This document shows positions 1-8,946 of a DNA stretch of 64,000 bases, one piece after another (the first letter of the stretch is position 1; every line of letters begins with the position of its first letter). This DNA is from Geomonas anaerohicana. Its GTDB lineage: Bacteria > Desulfobacterota > Desulfuromonadia > Geobacterales > Geobacteraceae. Under the pieces are notes generated by a model. It saw nothing but the letters and a program-made list of their open reading frames with translations, searched no databases and had not been told where the DNA came from. The DNA is taken from the NCBI RefSeq assembly GCF_016458305.1, contig NZ_JAEMHL010000011.1, positions 62,001 through 126,000 on the forward strand, given 5' to 3'. A program made the translations under genes and the position numbers.

Positions 1-559
1 ATGCCCCCCTTGCGGTATGCGGTAACTTCATCTCTGCAAGTCACCATCAGGAACTCGGCTTTCAAATCACTGCCGATGTAGCCTGTTTAAACTAAGATTC
101 CCCAAAGTGCTACCGCTACACAATAGTAACTGACGCTCAGATTATAGCTACCAGAGGCTTATTATCAATTCGCCGGCGGAAACCACTGTGGAGCGGTTTC
201 GAATTTTGATGATCATCCGAAATCCGTCTCCCCGTTTTTTGGGGGCAATGGAGGGCACGTTGAAAAACCTTTAAGCCGCCGACGGCACTCATTTCTATCA
301 GATTATTTCACGTCCCGAATCCCGGTGAGTATTCTCCTCCGGTCGTCGGGGAGTTCGTACCGTTGCGAGGTCTCATTTACGGGCAGCGTCTAGCGTCTCC
401 TCTTCCTACAGGGCCGTTGCCAAGGTATCTAGGCTCAGGGTTCATTGGCCGCGAGAATACGCCCACCGCCGACATCCCCTGGTCACATGGGCAGAGAATG
501 TCGATACGGCAAGGAACGAGATAGTATCTCGTGACCGTCCACGGTCGCATCGAAAGCAA
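1..559. other. Left-edge intergenic region without a supportable gene
   Basis: I see no reading frame here with a ribosome binding site and family-like sequence. The only frame above 50 codons (377-559, minus) is rich in Pro, Arg and Cys and resembles nothing known. The DNA is less GC-rich than the genes to the right and has runs such as CCCCGTTTTTTGGGGGC (about 231-247), a short inverted repeat. It could be a decayed mobile element or the far end of a gene lying outside the window. Neither can be shown from this sequence. Confidence 0.4.
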
Positions 560-1528
560 TCAGGTTTTTTTGTTGATCTCTAAAGTTCTCCGAATATCCA
601 GCACAGCGGTTTTCCCCGACTCGTCGCTTGGTGCGGGGGGGGGCGCGACAGGCTCCGACAGTGCATCAACGAGGCTTCCCATCTCTTCCTGGCTGAAGTT
701 CCGAACCTCCCTGCAGAAGGCGCAGGTAACCGTCCCCCCGCCCTCGCGATCAGCCATCGCCCGAAGGGCGTCCTTTCCCTGAGTCAAAAGCGCCTGCTCA
801 CATTTTTCCCTGCTACAGGTGCACTGGAAGGAGATCACGCGTTTTTCAAAGGTCTCGAAAGGGATCCCGACGAAGAGGACGTCCAGCAGCTGTTCTGGGG
901 TGCCGCCGCGACAAAAGTGGTCTGAGAGCGAGGAGAGGTTACCGATTCGTTCCCAGAGAAGATGGATGGCCGTCTCGTCCTGGGGGGGGAGCGACTGTAT
1001 CAGAAATCCGCCCGCCGCGCCGACCGTGCCGTCCTGTTCCACGAAGACGTCGAGCCTGACTGCAGAGGGGACCTGTTCCGATTCGGTGAGGTACATCGCC
1101 AGATCTTCGCCAATTTCACTGGAGGTGAGCCGTACCGTCCCCTGGTAAGGCTGCTTCAACCGCAGGTCCTTGGTGACGGTAAGCAGCCCGGTACGGCCAA
1201 GAGCGCCGGCCACGTCTGGCCTTCCATCGAGTAGAGGAAGGTCCACGGCCGGGTTGCCGACGGTACCTGCCACGGCTCCGGTGCTCAGGGCCTCGATGAG
1301 AATCTTGCCGAGGGGGCCGTTCCCTTCGAACTTCAGTGCCACCCGCTGGTCGGTCTTAAGGAGCGCCCCCATGAGCGCCCCTCCGGTTAGCGCCCGTCCC
1401 AGGGCCGCCGTGGCCGTGGGGAGCGTGCCGTGCCTCCTTGCAGCCTCAGCCACTACCCCTGTCGAGACGCAGGCCAGTCCCCGGAAGGTTCCCGCTTTAG
1501 TAAGAATGCGTACTAGATAGTCATCCAT
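560..1528 (-). CDS. hslO: Hsp33 redox-regulated molecular chaperone (HslO)
   Basis: Cytoplasmic holdase chaperone that is switched on by oxidation. The 322-residue product has the Hsp33 core at the N terminus (LVRILTKAGTFRGLACVSTG) and the family's redox switch near the C terminus. That switch is a CxC motif (FQCTCSREKC) followed by CxxC (VTCAFC), the four zinc-binding cysteines. It is about 30 residues longer than most Hsp33s because of a Pro/Ser-rich C-terminal tail with no obvious function. The ATG at 1528 is preceded by GGAGG at a normal distance. It lies 35 bases downstream of glgP on the same strand and could share its transcript. Family assignment is secure. Confidence 0.95.
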   Translation of the reverse strand: MDDYLVRILTKAGTFRGLACVSTGVVAEAARRHGTLPTATAALGRALTGGALMGALLKTDQRVALKFEGNGPLGKILIEALSTGAVAGTVGNPAVDLPLLDGRPDVAGALGRTGLLTVTKDLRLKQPYQGTVRLTSSEIGEDLAMYLTESEQVPSAVRLDVFVEQDGTVGAAGGFLIQSLPPQDETAIHLLWERIGNLSSLSDHFCRGGTPEQLLDVLFVGIPFETFEKRVISFQCTCSREKCEQALLTQGKDALRAMADREGGGTVTCAFCREVRNFSQEEMGSLVDALSEPVAPPPAPSDESGKTAVLDIRRTLEINKKT

Positions 1529-1563
1529 GTATCACTTCCTCCGGAAAGCTGTGTCCCCCCCAC

Positions 1564-4110
1564 TCATCGTTGCCACAGAATACGAGCGGCTTCTAGAGGT
1601 ACCGCGGTGCCTGCGCGGTACGGTATCACACGCGCCGTGTAGTCCATGGCTGGTCTTGACGCAGCGACCTGTACACCATAGAGATAACCGTTTTCCGCGC
1701 CAACCAGTCTAGGGCCGCGCGTCATCTCCTTGCAAACAGGGTCGCCGCCATTGACTCCGTCAGCATACAGCTCAACCTTTACCGCATTAGGGTCGAGCCC
1801 GTTGAGATAGAGCTGAACCTCGAACGTATGCAGGTTCCCTTTCGTCACAACCTTGTCAACGCCGAAACGCAGATTACCCCACTCCCGTTTTACTGCCTTC
1901 AGCCAGTTCACTATTGCTACGCCCGCTTCTCCATTATCCGCGGCGCGCTCGCGGTAGGCCGCAGCGGCTGGAATATAGTAGCTCTCGGCATACTGTCGTA
2001 CAGTACGGTTACTGGAGAATCGGGTCGTCAGGCGGGCCATACTCTCGCGTATGCGCGCTACCCATGCGGGAGGAATGCCGTTTCGGTCCCGGCTGTAAAA
2101 CTCTGGGATCACATCCTGTTCGAGAAGTGTGTAGAGCGCCTCGGCCTCAGTTGCATCCCAGTCGGGGTCACAGCCGTGTTCTGCGCCGTCGCCCAGCGCC
2201 CACCCCATTTCAGGAGTGTAGGCTTCAGCCCACCAGCCGTCGAGTTCCGAAAGGTTTAGTCCACCATTGACCAGTACCTTCATGCCGCTCGTTCCGCACG
2301 CCTCCCAAGGTCGTCGAGGTGTGTTGATCCAGACATCCACCCCCTGTACAAGGTGTTCGGTCAGCAGCATGTCGTAATCACTGAGGAAGATGACGTGCCG
2401 GCTCGCATCGGGGCGCCGGATGAAACGTGTCCATTGCTCAATCATGGCCTGTCCCGCCTGGTCGGCTGGATCTGCCTTGCCGGCGATGATGAGCTGCACC
2501 GGGCGTCTCGGGTCGGTGAGGATGCGCAGGAGCCTTTCAGGGTCGTGCAGCAGCAGGTTCGGTCGTTTGTAGGTTGCAAAGCGGTGCGCGGACCCCAGCG
2601 TCAATGCGTTGGTATCGAAAATATGCTGCGCGCTCATGATCTCCTCCGGTGCTGCGGCTGAAGCGGCCAGCTGCTTGGACAGCCGTTCGCGGATGTAGCC
2701 GACGAGGGCCTTGCGGGCGTCGGCACGGAACTGCCAGAGCTTGTCGTCGGGAGCACAGCGGATCTTCCCCTCCAGGGGCTCCGTCATCCCCAGCCAGCGC
2801 TCCTTCCCACAGTATTCGGTCCAGATGACGTCGGCCTCTGCCGAATCCCAGCTTGGCATATGGACGCCGTTGGTCACATGGCCCACCGGTACTTCCACCT
2901 CGGGCCAGTGCGGGAAGAGAGACTTAAAGATGCCCCGACTCACGTTCCCGTGTAGACGGCTCACCCCGTTTACCGCTCCACTCCCTCGAACAGCCAGGTA
3001 GGCCATGTTGAAACGTTCTGAGGCATCGTCGGGGTTGAACCGGCCGAGGCACAGCAGATGGCTGGCGGGGATGCCGAGACTGTTCCTGGCATAATCGCCG
3101 AGGTAATGCTCGATGAGCTGTGGGGCAAATCGGTCAAATCCATCAGCTACCGGCGTATGAGTAGTGAAGAGGTTGCCTGCCCGGGTAACGGCTAGGGCGA
3201 CTTCGAACGTTTGCCCTGTCGCTGACATGAAGCTGCGTGCCCGCTCCAGCACCGCCAAGGCTGCATGCCCTTCGTTCAGGTGGCAGACCTCGGGATTGAC
3301 GCCCAGTGTCTGGAGCAGACGCCAGCCGCCGATTCCAAGAACCATTTCCTGCCTCAGACGCTGTTCTGGCCCGCCGCCGTAAAGCTCGCTGGTTACCCCC
3401 CGGTAGGCTGGGAAATTCGCGGCATCATTACTGTCGAGGAGGTAAAGCTTCACTCTCCCAACCTGGACCTGCCAGGCACGCACCCAAAGCGAGTACCCTG
3501 GCAACACGATCTCAAGCCGCAACCACTCCCCACTGGGTTCACGCACGGGCATGACCGGCAACTGTCCGGGGTCGTTGTACGGAAAGAGGGCCTGCTGCGA
3601 GCCGTGCCGGTCGATCACTTGCCGGAAATAACCTTGTTGGTAGAGGAGCCCCACGCCGACCACCGGTACGCCCAGATCGCTAGCCGCTTTGAGTTGGTCG
3701 CCAGCCACGTTGCCGAGCCCCCCGCAATAAATGGGAAGCGCTTCGCTCAGCATGAACTCCATGCTGAAATAGGCGACCAAGGTCAAGGGACTACGCGGGT
3801 GCCTCTGCTGGAACCAGGCTGGCACCTCCGCCTCGTGACGCTTGGTTTCCACCAGGTCGGCAACCTTCCCGCGAAAGGCCGGATCGTCCAAGGCTTGCTT
3901 GAGCCGGTCCCGCGAAACGGTTTGCAGAACGACCCAAGGGTTGTGGGTGAGGTCCCAGAGTCCCGGGTCGAGTTGCGCCCATACTTCGTCGGCCGCGTGG
4001 TTCCAAGACCAGCGCATATTGAGCGCCAGTTCTCCCAGGGAATCGAACCCCTCTATCTCTGTTGGGAATAGAGTGTAAATGGGGCTGCTGACTCTTTTGT
4101 GTTTGCTCAT
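1564..4110 (-). CDS. glgP: Alpha-glucan (glycogen) phosphorylase, GT35, short bacterial/archaeal type
   Basis: Releases glucose-1-phosphate from glycogen or maltodextrin by phosphorolysis, using pyridoxal phosphate. The protein is about 848 residues. It starts with the N-terminal domain typical of the short family (LGELALNMRWSWNHAADEVW), then the GT35 catalytic region with YCGGLGNVAGD and TTHTPVADGFDRF. The PLP-lysine motif GTSGMK is near residue 610. I chose the ATG at 4110 (MSKHKRVSS) over an in-frame upstream ATG at 4185. GAGGGA sits just ahead of 4110, and the extra 25 residues look like untranslated leader. A C-terminal immunoglobulin-like stretch (VQLYLNGLDPNAVKVELYAD) fits the DUF3417-containing type. 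Storage-polysaccharide breakdown is the expected role. Confidence 0.94.
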   Translation of the reverse strand: MSKHKRVSSPIYTLFPTEIEGFDSLGELALNMRWSWNHAADEVWAQLDPGLWDLTHNPWVVLQTVSRDRLKQALDDPAFRGKVADLVETKRHEAEVPAWFQQRHPRSPLTLVAYFSMEFMLSEALPIYCGGLGNVAGDQLKAASDLGVPVVGVGLLYQQGYFRQVIDRHGSQQALFPYNDPGQLPVMPVREPSGEWLRLEIVLPGYSLWVRAWQVQVGRVKLYLLDSNDAANFPAYRGVTSELYGGGPEQRLRQEMVLGIGGWRLLQTLGVNPEVCHLNEGHAALAVLERARSFMSATGQTFEVALAVTRAGNLFTTHTPVADGFDRFAPQLIEHYLGDYARNSLGIPASHLLCLGRFNPDDASERFNMAYLAVRGSGAVNGVSRLHGNVSRGIFKSLFPHWPEVEVPVGHVTNGVHMPSWDSAEADVIWTEYCGKERWLGMTEPLEGKIRCAPDDKLWQFRADARKALVGYIRERLSKQLAASAAAPEEIMSAQHIFDTNALTLGSAHRFATYKRPNLLLHDPERLLRILTDPRRPVQLIIAGKADPADQAGQAMIEQWTRFIRRPDASRHVIFLSDYDMLLTEHLVQGVDVWINTPRRPWEACGTSGMKVLVNGGLNLSELDGWWAEAYTPEMGWALGDGAEHGCDPDWDATEAEALYTLLEQDVIPEFYSRDRNGIPPAWVARIRESMARLTTRFSSNRTVRQYAESYYIPAAAAYRERAADNGEAGVAIVNWLKAVKREWGNLRFGVDKVVTKGNLHTFEVQLYLNGLDPNAVKVELYADGVNGGDPVCKEMTRGPRLVGAENGYLYGVQVAASRPAMDYTARVIPYRAGTAVPLEAARILWQR

Positions 4111-4259
4111 CGGTGCCGTCCCTCGGACATTATTTTCGGGTCCTGGTTTTCGCGTAATTCGGGGCCACAAGGGTTTTCGGCCCAAACAGGGTGAAATATT
4201 GCCGGGATATAAGCCCTTTCACAGCCTCCCTAAAGAGCGTCGAATCTCCTATCTCGCGA

Positions 4260-4673
4260 TCAGTGCGGCGTGCTGCAGGACTTCAGCTTGCCATTTTCCT
4301 GGAGAAAAATTGGTTCGTATTGCGCGCAGGTCTTGCCGTCGATCTGTATCGTCTGGGAAAGATCGCAGGTTTTCAATTTGCCCGATGGGTAGAAGCTGAC
4401 TTGTGAGTACTGGTTGCAAATGATGGATCCATAGATGAAAAAGTCGCTTGCTACGCAGCTTTCGAGCTTCCCGGTTTCATAAAAACTGATTGGTGCATAT
4501 TGTTTGCATTTAATCCCATTGCTAGCGAAATCATCCTTCAGTGTGCATGCCTTCAATTGACCGTTCGCATGATAGGTTGTGCTACCGGTATCGCAAATTA
4601 ATTGATCGACACCCAGACAGGTTCCGATATCGGTTATGAATATGATGCTCAGCATGATAATGGCGAACTTCAT
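4260..4673 (-). CDS. Small secreted protein with cysteine-bounded YwqK/MORN-like repeats
   Basis: 137 residues. An N-terminal hydrophobic segment (MKFAIIMLSIIFITDIGTC) looks like a signal peptide, so the mature protein is probably periplasmic or extracellular. The rest is four imperfect repeats of about 28 residues with the core YxxG(K/Q)LKxC, for example TYHANGQLKACTL, SFYETGKLESCV and SFYPSGKLKTCDL, each followed by a G-x-x-C-x-QY unit. The yxNGqlk core resembles the YwqK/MORN-like repeats often annotated as antitoxin components, but regularly placed cysteines suggest disulfides here. A strong AAGGAGG precedes the ATG. The gene is lower in GC than its neighbours. Function is unknown and no partner is evident. 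Confidence 0.75.
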   Translation of the reverse strand: MKFAIIMLSIIFITDIGTCLGVDQLICDTGSTTYHANGQLKACTLKDDFASNGIKCKQYAPISFYETGKLESCVASDFFIYGSIICNQYSQVSFYPSGKLKTCDLSQTIQIDGKTCAQYEPIFLQENGKLKSCSTPH

Positions 4674-4753
4674 GATTTCCTCCTTCCATGAACTCTGTGC
4701 CCAGCCCTACTCTCTGCTCTATGCCTTTGTATCAGCGGGAAGACGAACGTGTT

Positions 4754-7300
4754 TTACTCCGCAGCAAAGCGGCGGAAGAACCACCTCTTCATCCCTTCCA
4801 CAGCCACGAGATAGGCCAGCAGCAAGGCTGTCAGCATCAGGAAAAAGAACGCCGGCGGCGCCACAAAACCGAGATGCCTGCCGATAGGGGCAAATGGCAG
4901 CAGCGCGGCCCCTGCCACGACGGTCAGCGAACAGGCGATCAGCCACGGGTTAGGGCGGCTCTTGAAGGGGCTTTGACGGGTGCGGATGATGAAGATGACC
5001 AGCACCTGCGTGGCCATGGACTCGATGAACCAACCGGTATGGAAGAGCGCCTCTCCGGCATGGAAGAACGTCAGCATCACATAGAAGGTGAGAAAGTCGA
5101 AAACCGAGCTGACCGGGCCGATAACCAGCATGAAGTTGCGAATGAAGTTCATGTCCCAGTGCCGTGGATGGCTCAGGTAATCGTCATCTACGCGGTCCAG
5201 CGGAATGGGAAGTTCAGACACGTCGTAAAGGAGGTTATTGAGCAGGATTTGCACCGGCAGCATGGGAAGAAAGGGGAGAACGAGCGAGGCCCCGGCCATC
5301 GAGAACATGTTGCCGAAATTGGAACTGGTGCCCATCATGATGTACTTCATTATGTTGCCGAAGGTGCGCCTTCCTTCCAGGACACCGGCGTGGAGGACCC
5401 CCAGGTCCTGCTCCAGAAGGATCATGTCTGCTGCGGCTTTCGCCACGTCCACAGCGCTGTCCACTGAAATGCCCACATCGGCGGAATGCAGCGATGGGGC
5501 GTCGTTGATGCCGTCACCAAGATACCCCACCACATGACCGCGCCTCTTGAGCGCGAGGATGACCCGGTTTTTCTGGGCTGGTGCCACGCGGCAGAAAAGA
5601 TTCACCTGCTCCGCCCGTGCCGCGAGTGCCGGATCATCCAATTGCTGGATATCAGCCCCGGTCAGCACCCCCGTCACGGGGAGCCCTAGTTCCTCGAAGA
5701 TATGCTGGGTAACCAGTTCATTGTCACCGGTGATGATCTTGACCTCGACCCGATCCGCGGCAAGGCCCGCCAGGGCTAGTTTGGCGCTGGCCTTTGGCGG
5801 GTCGAGAAATGCTGCGAATCCGGCGAAGACCAGTTCCGATTCATCGCCCACCACGGCATGAGGATGGTCCTTCCCCACCTTTCGCGAGGCAATGCCCAGC
5901 ACCCGGAAGCCCTCCCGGCTCAGGGCCTCGAATTGCCCGTTAATGGCAAGCCGCGCCGCCTCGCCGAGTGGCTGCGCCTGCGCCTCCCCGTCAGCTGCAA
6001 AGCTCACCGACAACCGAAGGATATCCTCTGGGGCGCCCTTGACGACCAGGAGCCTCTCCGTGCCGTTGTCGAGGAGAACCGAAATCCGGCGACGCTCGAA
6101 GTCGAAAGGTACCTCGTCTATCTTCTTCCAACCGCTCGCGTCGATCTCGGTGTGCTCCAGGATGGCGTCATCCAGGGTGCTCTTCAGGCCGGTCTCGTAA
6201 TAGCTGTTGTAATAGGCCAGCTCCAGGACCCGCAGGCTGTCCTGCCCCAGTGGATTCAGGTGGCGTTCCAGATGGATTCGGGCCTCGGTGAGGGTGCCGG
6301 TCTTGTCGGTGCAGAAGACGTCCATGCTCCCCAGGTTGTGGATAGAGGCCAACCGTTTGACGATGACCTTCTTTGTCGCCATGCGCAGCGCTCCCCGCGA
6401 AAGGGTAACGGAGACCACCATGGGGAGCAGTTCAGGGGTAAGTCCCACAGCCAGGGCCACGGCGAAGAGGAACGATTCCAGCCAGGGGCGGTGAAAGAAG
6501 GCGTTGACCAGCAGGACGAACAGGACGAGGAGCACCGTCATGCGCATGATGAGCAGACCGAAGCGGTGGGTCCCCTCTTCAAAGGCGGTGGGGGGCGCCT
6601 TGGCCAAAAGCGTGTCGGCGATCTCGCCCAGTTCCGTGCGCTGTCCGGTACGGCAGACCAGCACCTGGGCCGTACCGCTCACCACTGATGTCCCCAGAAG
6701 AACGGTGTTGCCCGCTGCAAGAACCTGAGTCTCCTCCGGTAATTCCGCCGGTGATTTCTCCACAGGGAAAGCTTCTCCGGTCAAAAGAGCCTGGTTTACG
6801 AAGAAGTCCTTTGCCTCCAGTACCCGGCCGTCGCAGGGAACCAGGTCGCCGGCAGCAAGAAGCGCCACGTCTCCTGGTACCATCTCCGCGAGCGGAATCT
6901 CCAGGAACTTGCCATCCCTAAGCACCTGCCCGCGCACTGCCACCGACTGGCGCAGTCGTTCTGCAGCCTGGCCAGCCTGGTATTCCTGGACGAAATCCAG
7001 AGTCACACTGATGAGGACAATGGTGCCGATGATGAAGAAGCTCGTAGTGTCACCGGTGAAGGCGGAGAGCGCGCTGGCCGTAAGGAGGATGATGACCAGG
7101 GGGTTCTTGAATTTGGTGATGAATTGCAGGACCAGTGCCTTTTTACGCTCACCGTGGATAAGGTTGGGGCCGAATTGGGGCAGGCGTGAAGCCGCCTCCG
7201 TGCTGGTCAACCCCTGCGGGCTTGCGGCCAACTGTTCCAAAAGCACTGGGATGGGACATTGCCAGAAGGCGGAATCCGTTTTGTCGTCAGGTGTGAGCAT
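4754..7300 (-). CDS. mgtA: Magnesium-translocating P-type ATPase (MgtA, P3B type)
   Basis: Inner-membrane ATP-driven Mg2+ importer. The 848-residue protein has the cation-ATPase N-terminal domain (GLTSTEAASRLPQFGPNLI), the actuator TGEAFPVEK near residue 175, the phosphorylated aspartate in CTDKTGTLTEAR (Asp332), the hinge GDGINDAPSLHSADVGI, and about ten membrane helices ending in the ARTRQSPF-like region. The sequence after the hinge (SAVDVAKAAADMILLEQDLGVL) is typical of MgtA/MgtB rather than Ca2+ or Na+ pumps. AGGGGAG precedes the ATG. No PhoP box or Mg2+ riboswitch is recognisable in the short leader, and no mgtC lies adjacent. The gene borders an accessory region, so it may be part of the variable segment. 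Confidence 0.93.
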   Translation of the reverse strand: MLTPDDKTDSAFWQCPIPVLLEQLAASPQGLTSTEAASRLPQFGPNLIHGERKKALVLQFITKFKNPLVIILLTASALSAFTGDTTSFFIIGTIVLISVTLDFVQEYQAGQAAERLRQSVAVRGQVLRDGKFLEIPLAEMVPGDVALLAAGDLVPCDGRVLEAKDFFVNQALLTGEAFPVEKSPAELPEETQVLAAGNTVLLGTSVVSGTAQVLVCRTGQRTELGEIADTLLAKAPPTAFEEGTHRFGLLIMRMTVLLVLFVLLVNAFFHRPWLESFLFAVALAVGLTPELLPMVVSVTLSRGALRMATKKVIVKRLASIHNLGSMDVFCTDKTGTLTEARIHLERHLNPLGQDSLRVLELAYYNSYYETGLKSTLDDAILEHTEIDASGWKKIDEVPFDFERRRISVLLDNGTERLLVVKGAPEDILRLSVSFAADGEAQAQPLGEAARLAINGQFEALSREGFRVLGIASRKVGKDHPHAVVGDESELVFAGFAAFLDPPKASAKLALAGLAADRVEVKIITGDNELVTQHIFEELGLPVTGVLTGADIQQLDDPALAARAEQVNLFCRVAPAQKNRVILALKRRGHVVGYLGDGINDAPSLHSADVGISVDSAVDVAKAAADMILLEQDLGVLHAGVLEGRRTFGNIMKYIMMGTSSNFGNMFSMAGASLVLPFLPMLPVQILLNNLLYDVSELPIPLDRVDDDYLSHPRHWDMNFIRNFMLVIGPVSSVFDFLTFYVMLTFFHAGEALFHTGWFIESMATQVLVIFIIRTRQSPFKSRPNPWLIACSLTVVAGAALLPFAPIGRHLGFVAPPAFFFLMLTALLLAYLVAVEGMKRWFFRRFAAE

Positions 7301-7481
7301 GTTGAATTCTCCCCTGAGTCCTGGGTGATTAGCGGACCAAATGTCAGAATAAGGTGATCCGGTTCACGCGTTGAATCTACCGAGGGCCTACAATTGGTGG
7401 CCTCGCAATCAATGGTCATTCATTGCCTCGACAAGCTTAGCACAAAGGGATTTTCAATCTCGTTCAACCCAAGACCCGCTC

Positions 7482-7503
7482 GCCCTGAGCCTTGTCGAAG
7501 GGG
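7482..7503. repeat. Dispersed GCCCTGAGCnTTGTCGAAGGG-type repeat unit
   Basis: This short GC-rich sequence resembles a repeat that recurs between genes in many unrelated bacterial genomes (core CTTGTCGAAGG). Only one copy was noticed in this window. It sits in the gene-free stretch between mgtA and the second integrase. The resemblance is from memory and was not tested by search. Confidence 0.35.
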
Positions 7504-7758
7504 GCAACTGACCTCCCTGCAACAGCATCACTATTGGCGCCTATGGGCAAACCGTGGGCCTTGGACAGATTATAACTCTTCTAGTTTGCTCTACATGCTG
7601 CCGGGCGAAGATTTGGAAGAAATAGTGAGAGGGCGTAGCAGGATTGTAGATCTGGCTAGCGGATAGCGTGTATGGAGATTGTATTGTTATTCAAGATGGT
7701 TGTACGGTTTGGAGCTCGGGGCTGCATTTGACAAGGCCGCAGAGCACTATACTGTCGA

Positions 7759-7883
7759 TCGGCATCCAACTTTAACCCACCATCGGCATCTTGAGACCCA
7801 CCCCCTCAATCTGTAAAGCCTCAATATTTCACAGGGGGTGGGTCACCCTTGGACGCCGATACTGGGTTAAAATTCGAAGCCGA
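7759..7883. mobile_element. Nested inverted repeats resembling insertion-sequence ends, without a transposase
   Basis: The outer arms TCGGCATCCAACTTTAACCC (from 7759) and the complement at 7863-7883 agree at 18 of 21 positions. Inside them, ATCGGCATC (7782-7790) pairs with GACGCCGAT (7852-7860). Innermost, GACCCACCCCCT (7795-7806) is perfectly complementary to 7833-7844. The GTGGGTCA-(n)-GGACGCCGAT signature resembles ends of IS21-family elements, but only about 25 bases separate the inner arms and no transposase is present. It could be a deletion scar, a MITE-like solo element, or two facing IS ends. The geometry is seen directly; the family link is inference. Confidence 0.5.
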
Positions 7884-7963
7884 TCCACATATGATTCGCC
7901 TGCTGCGTGCCGGCACCACATCTGAATAGCTCCCCTTCCGCCGTCCCTTCATGCACAATAAAA

Positions 7964-8010
7964 AACGGGGCTCGCCCGCCACTGCGTTGCAGTGACAGAC
8001 GAGCCCCGTT
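7964..8010 (-). terminator. Rho-independent terminator of the integrase-like gene
   Basis: The 11-base arm AACGGGGCTCG at 7964-7974 is complementary to 8000-8010. On the minus strand it is followed by a T run (complement of the A run 7958-7965), directly after the gene ending at 8045. Confidence 0.8.
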
Positions 8011-8044
8011 CACTTTGTGATGGCTCCGTTGCTGGATAGATTGC

Positions 8045-8872
8045 CTAGCGGCAGTAGTGGGAAATGACATCGATTCTGCCGTGCCCGAGATCCCTGGCAA
8101 TGGCCTCGCGGTCAACGCCAGCCGCTTTCAAAGCCTGAGCGTACCCATGCCTGGCAAGGTGCGCATTCGCACCATTCTCTTTCGTGGCACCCGCGCGATG
8201 CAGGGCATTACGCTGAAAGTCATAGGCCTGCTTGAGGGTCATGCTGGCGGGGATCAAGGATTTTGCTCCTGTTTCGGCCAAATGTTGCTTAAGAGTTGCC
8301 AAGGCAGCGCCTTTTTCAGGTGTATCAACTGTAAGGCTTCGAGGCCGACCGCCTTTTGTACCTTCAATCTTGAGCAAAGTCCGGCCACGAGAGTCTTCAA
8401 AGGTGGTTTTGGAAAGAAGGCCTTCTTTCGCGCGGACGCCGAAGGCAGCGCGAAGGTCACTTGCGATTCCCAGCCACTCCGCCTTTTCATACAGAGCCTG
8501 GCGTACCTCCAGCATCTTTTCAACGTTTGGCTCTTTCGGCTGAAGACGAGTCCCGGCTCTGGAACCTCCCAATGCTCCGTTGTCTCGGGGGACGATATTA
8601 GCCTTCCCGATAGCACCGGCGAGCGTTCTCATTGCTGTAGCGTACCCGCTGATAGTTGATGGAGACAAGCCTTCAGACTTGAGCTTTTCAAATAGGTCGT
8701 TCACGAACTTGCCACCAACCTGGTCCATATGCTGGTAGCCCTTTTGGGCGGCAAATTCTGCGATACGATTAAGATTTACGAGAAGTTTTTCCCGGGTCAA
8801 TGACGCGCCATTCCAATTTTTCCCTATCACGTTCCGTGCTTCCTGTTGCAGTTTCTCTGTGTGCGTTCCCAT
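8045..8872 (-). CDS. Tyrosine recombinase / integrase-domain protein (Integrase_1-like)
   Basis: 275 residues. The N-terminal half is a SAM-like helical core-binding domain (LSPSTISGYATAMRTLAGAIG). The C-terminal half has the tyrosine-recombinase residues: an Arg in FGVRAKEGLL, Lys in EGTKGGRPR, an HxxR box in AHLARHGYAQ, then LGHGRIDVISHYCR with the catalytic Tyr three residues from the C terminus. It matches the proteobacterial 'integrase domain-containing' group (Phage_int_SAM_2/Integrase_1), not IntI integron integrases. GGGAGGT lies ahead of the ATG. Its upstream region is not a normal leader but a long hairpin-dense stretch (8895-9440), and its own terminator follows. Likely a second recombinase of the accessory block; its substrate is unknown. 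Confidence 0.8.
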   Translation of the reverse strand: MGTHTEKLQQEARNVIGKNWNGASLTREKLLVNLNRIAEFAAQKGYQHMDQVGGKFVNDLFEKLKSEGLSPSTISGYATAMRTLAGAIGKANIVPRDNGALGGSRAGTRLQPKEPNVEKMLEVRQALYEKAEWLGIASDLRAAFGVRAKEGLLSKTTFEDSRGRTLLKIEGTKGGRPRSLTVDTPEKGAALATLKQHLAETGAKSLIPASMTLKQAYDFQRNALHRAGATKENGANAHLARHGYAQALKAAGVDREAIARDLGHGRIDVISHYCR

Positions 8873-8894
8873 AAATTGACCTCCCGTAAGTGAT

Positions 8895-8946
8895 GTGCTG
8901 CGGCATGCGTTCCTGATTTGGCAATCAGGAGCGCATGCCGCAGCAC
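8895..8946. repeat. 24-bp near-perfect hairpin directly upstream of the integrase-like gene
   Basis: The arm beginning GTGCTGCGGCATGCG at 8895 pairs with the arm ending at 8946 over 24 bases with one mismatch (a G-T wobble in RNA) and a 4-base loop. It sits about 22 bases before the start codon on the minus strand, upstream of the ribosome binding site. It is the longest of the series of hairpins extending to about 9440. It has no T run, so it is not an ordinary terminator. A recombinase-binding or RNA-folding role is possible. Confidence 0.75.

Noticed and set aside
7301-7481. Magnesium riboswitch or other leader control of mgtA
   Set aside because: The leader before the ATG is short and shows no M-box or proline-rich leader peptide pattern.
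7867-8115. 82-codon minus-strand frame covering the integrase-like gene's terminator
   Set aside because: It runs through the terminator hairpin and part of the integrase 3' end in another frame, without a start signal.
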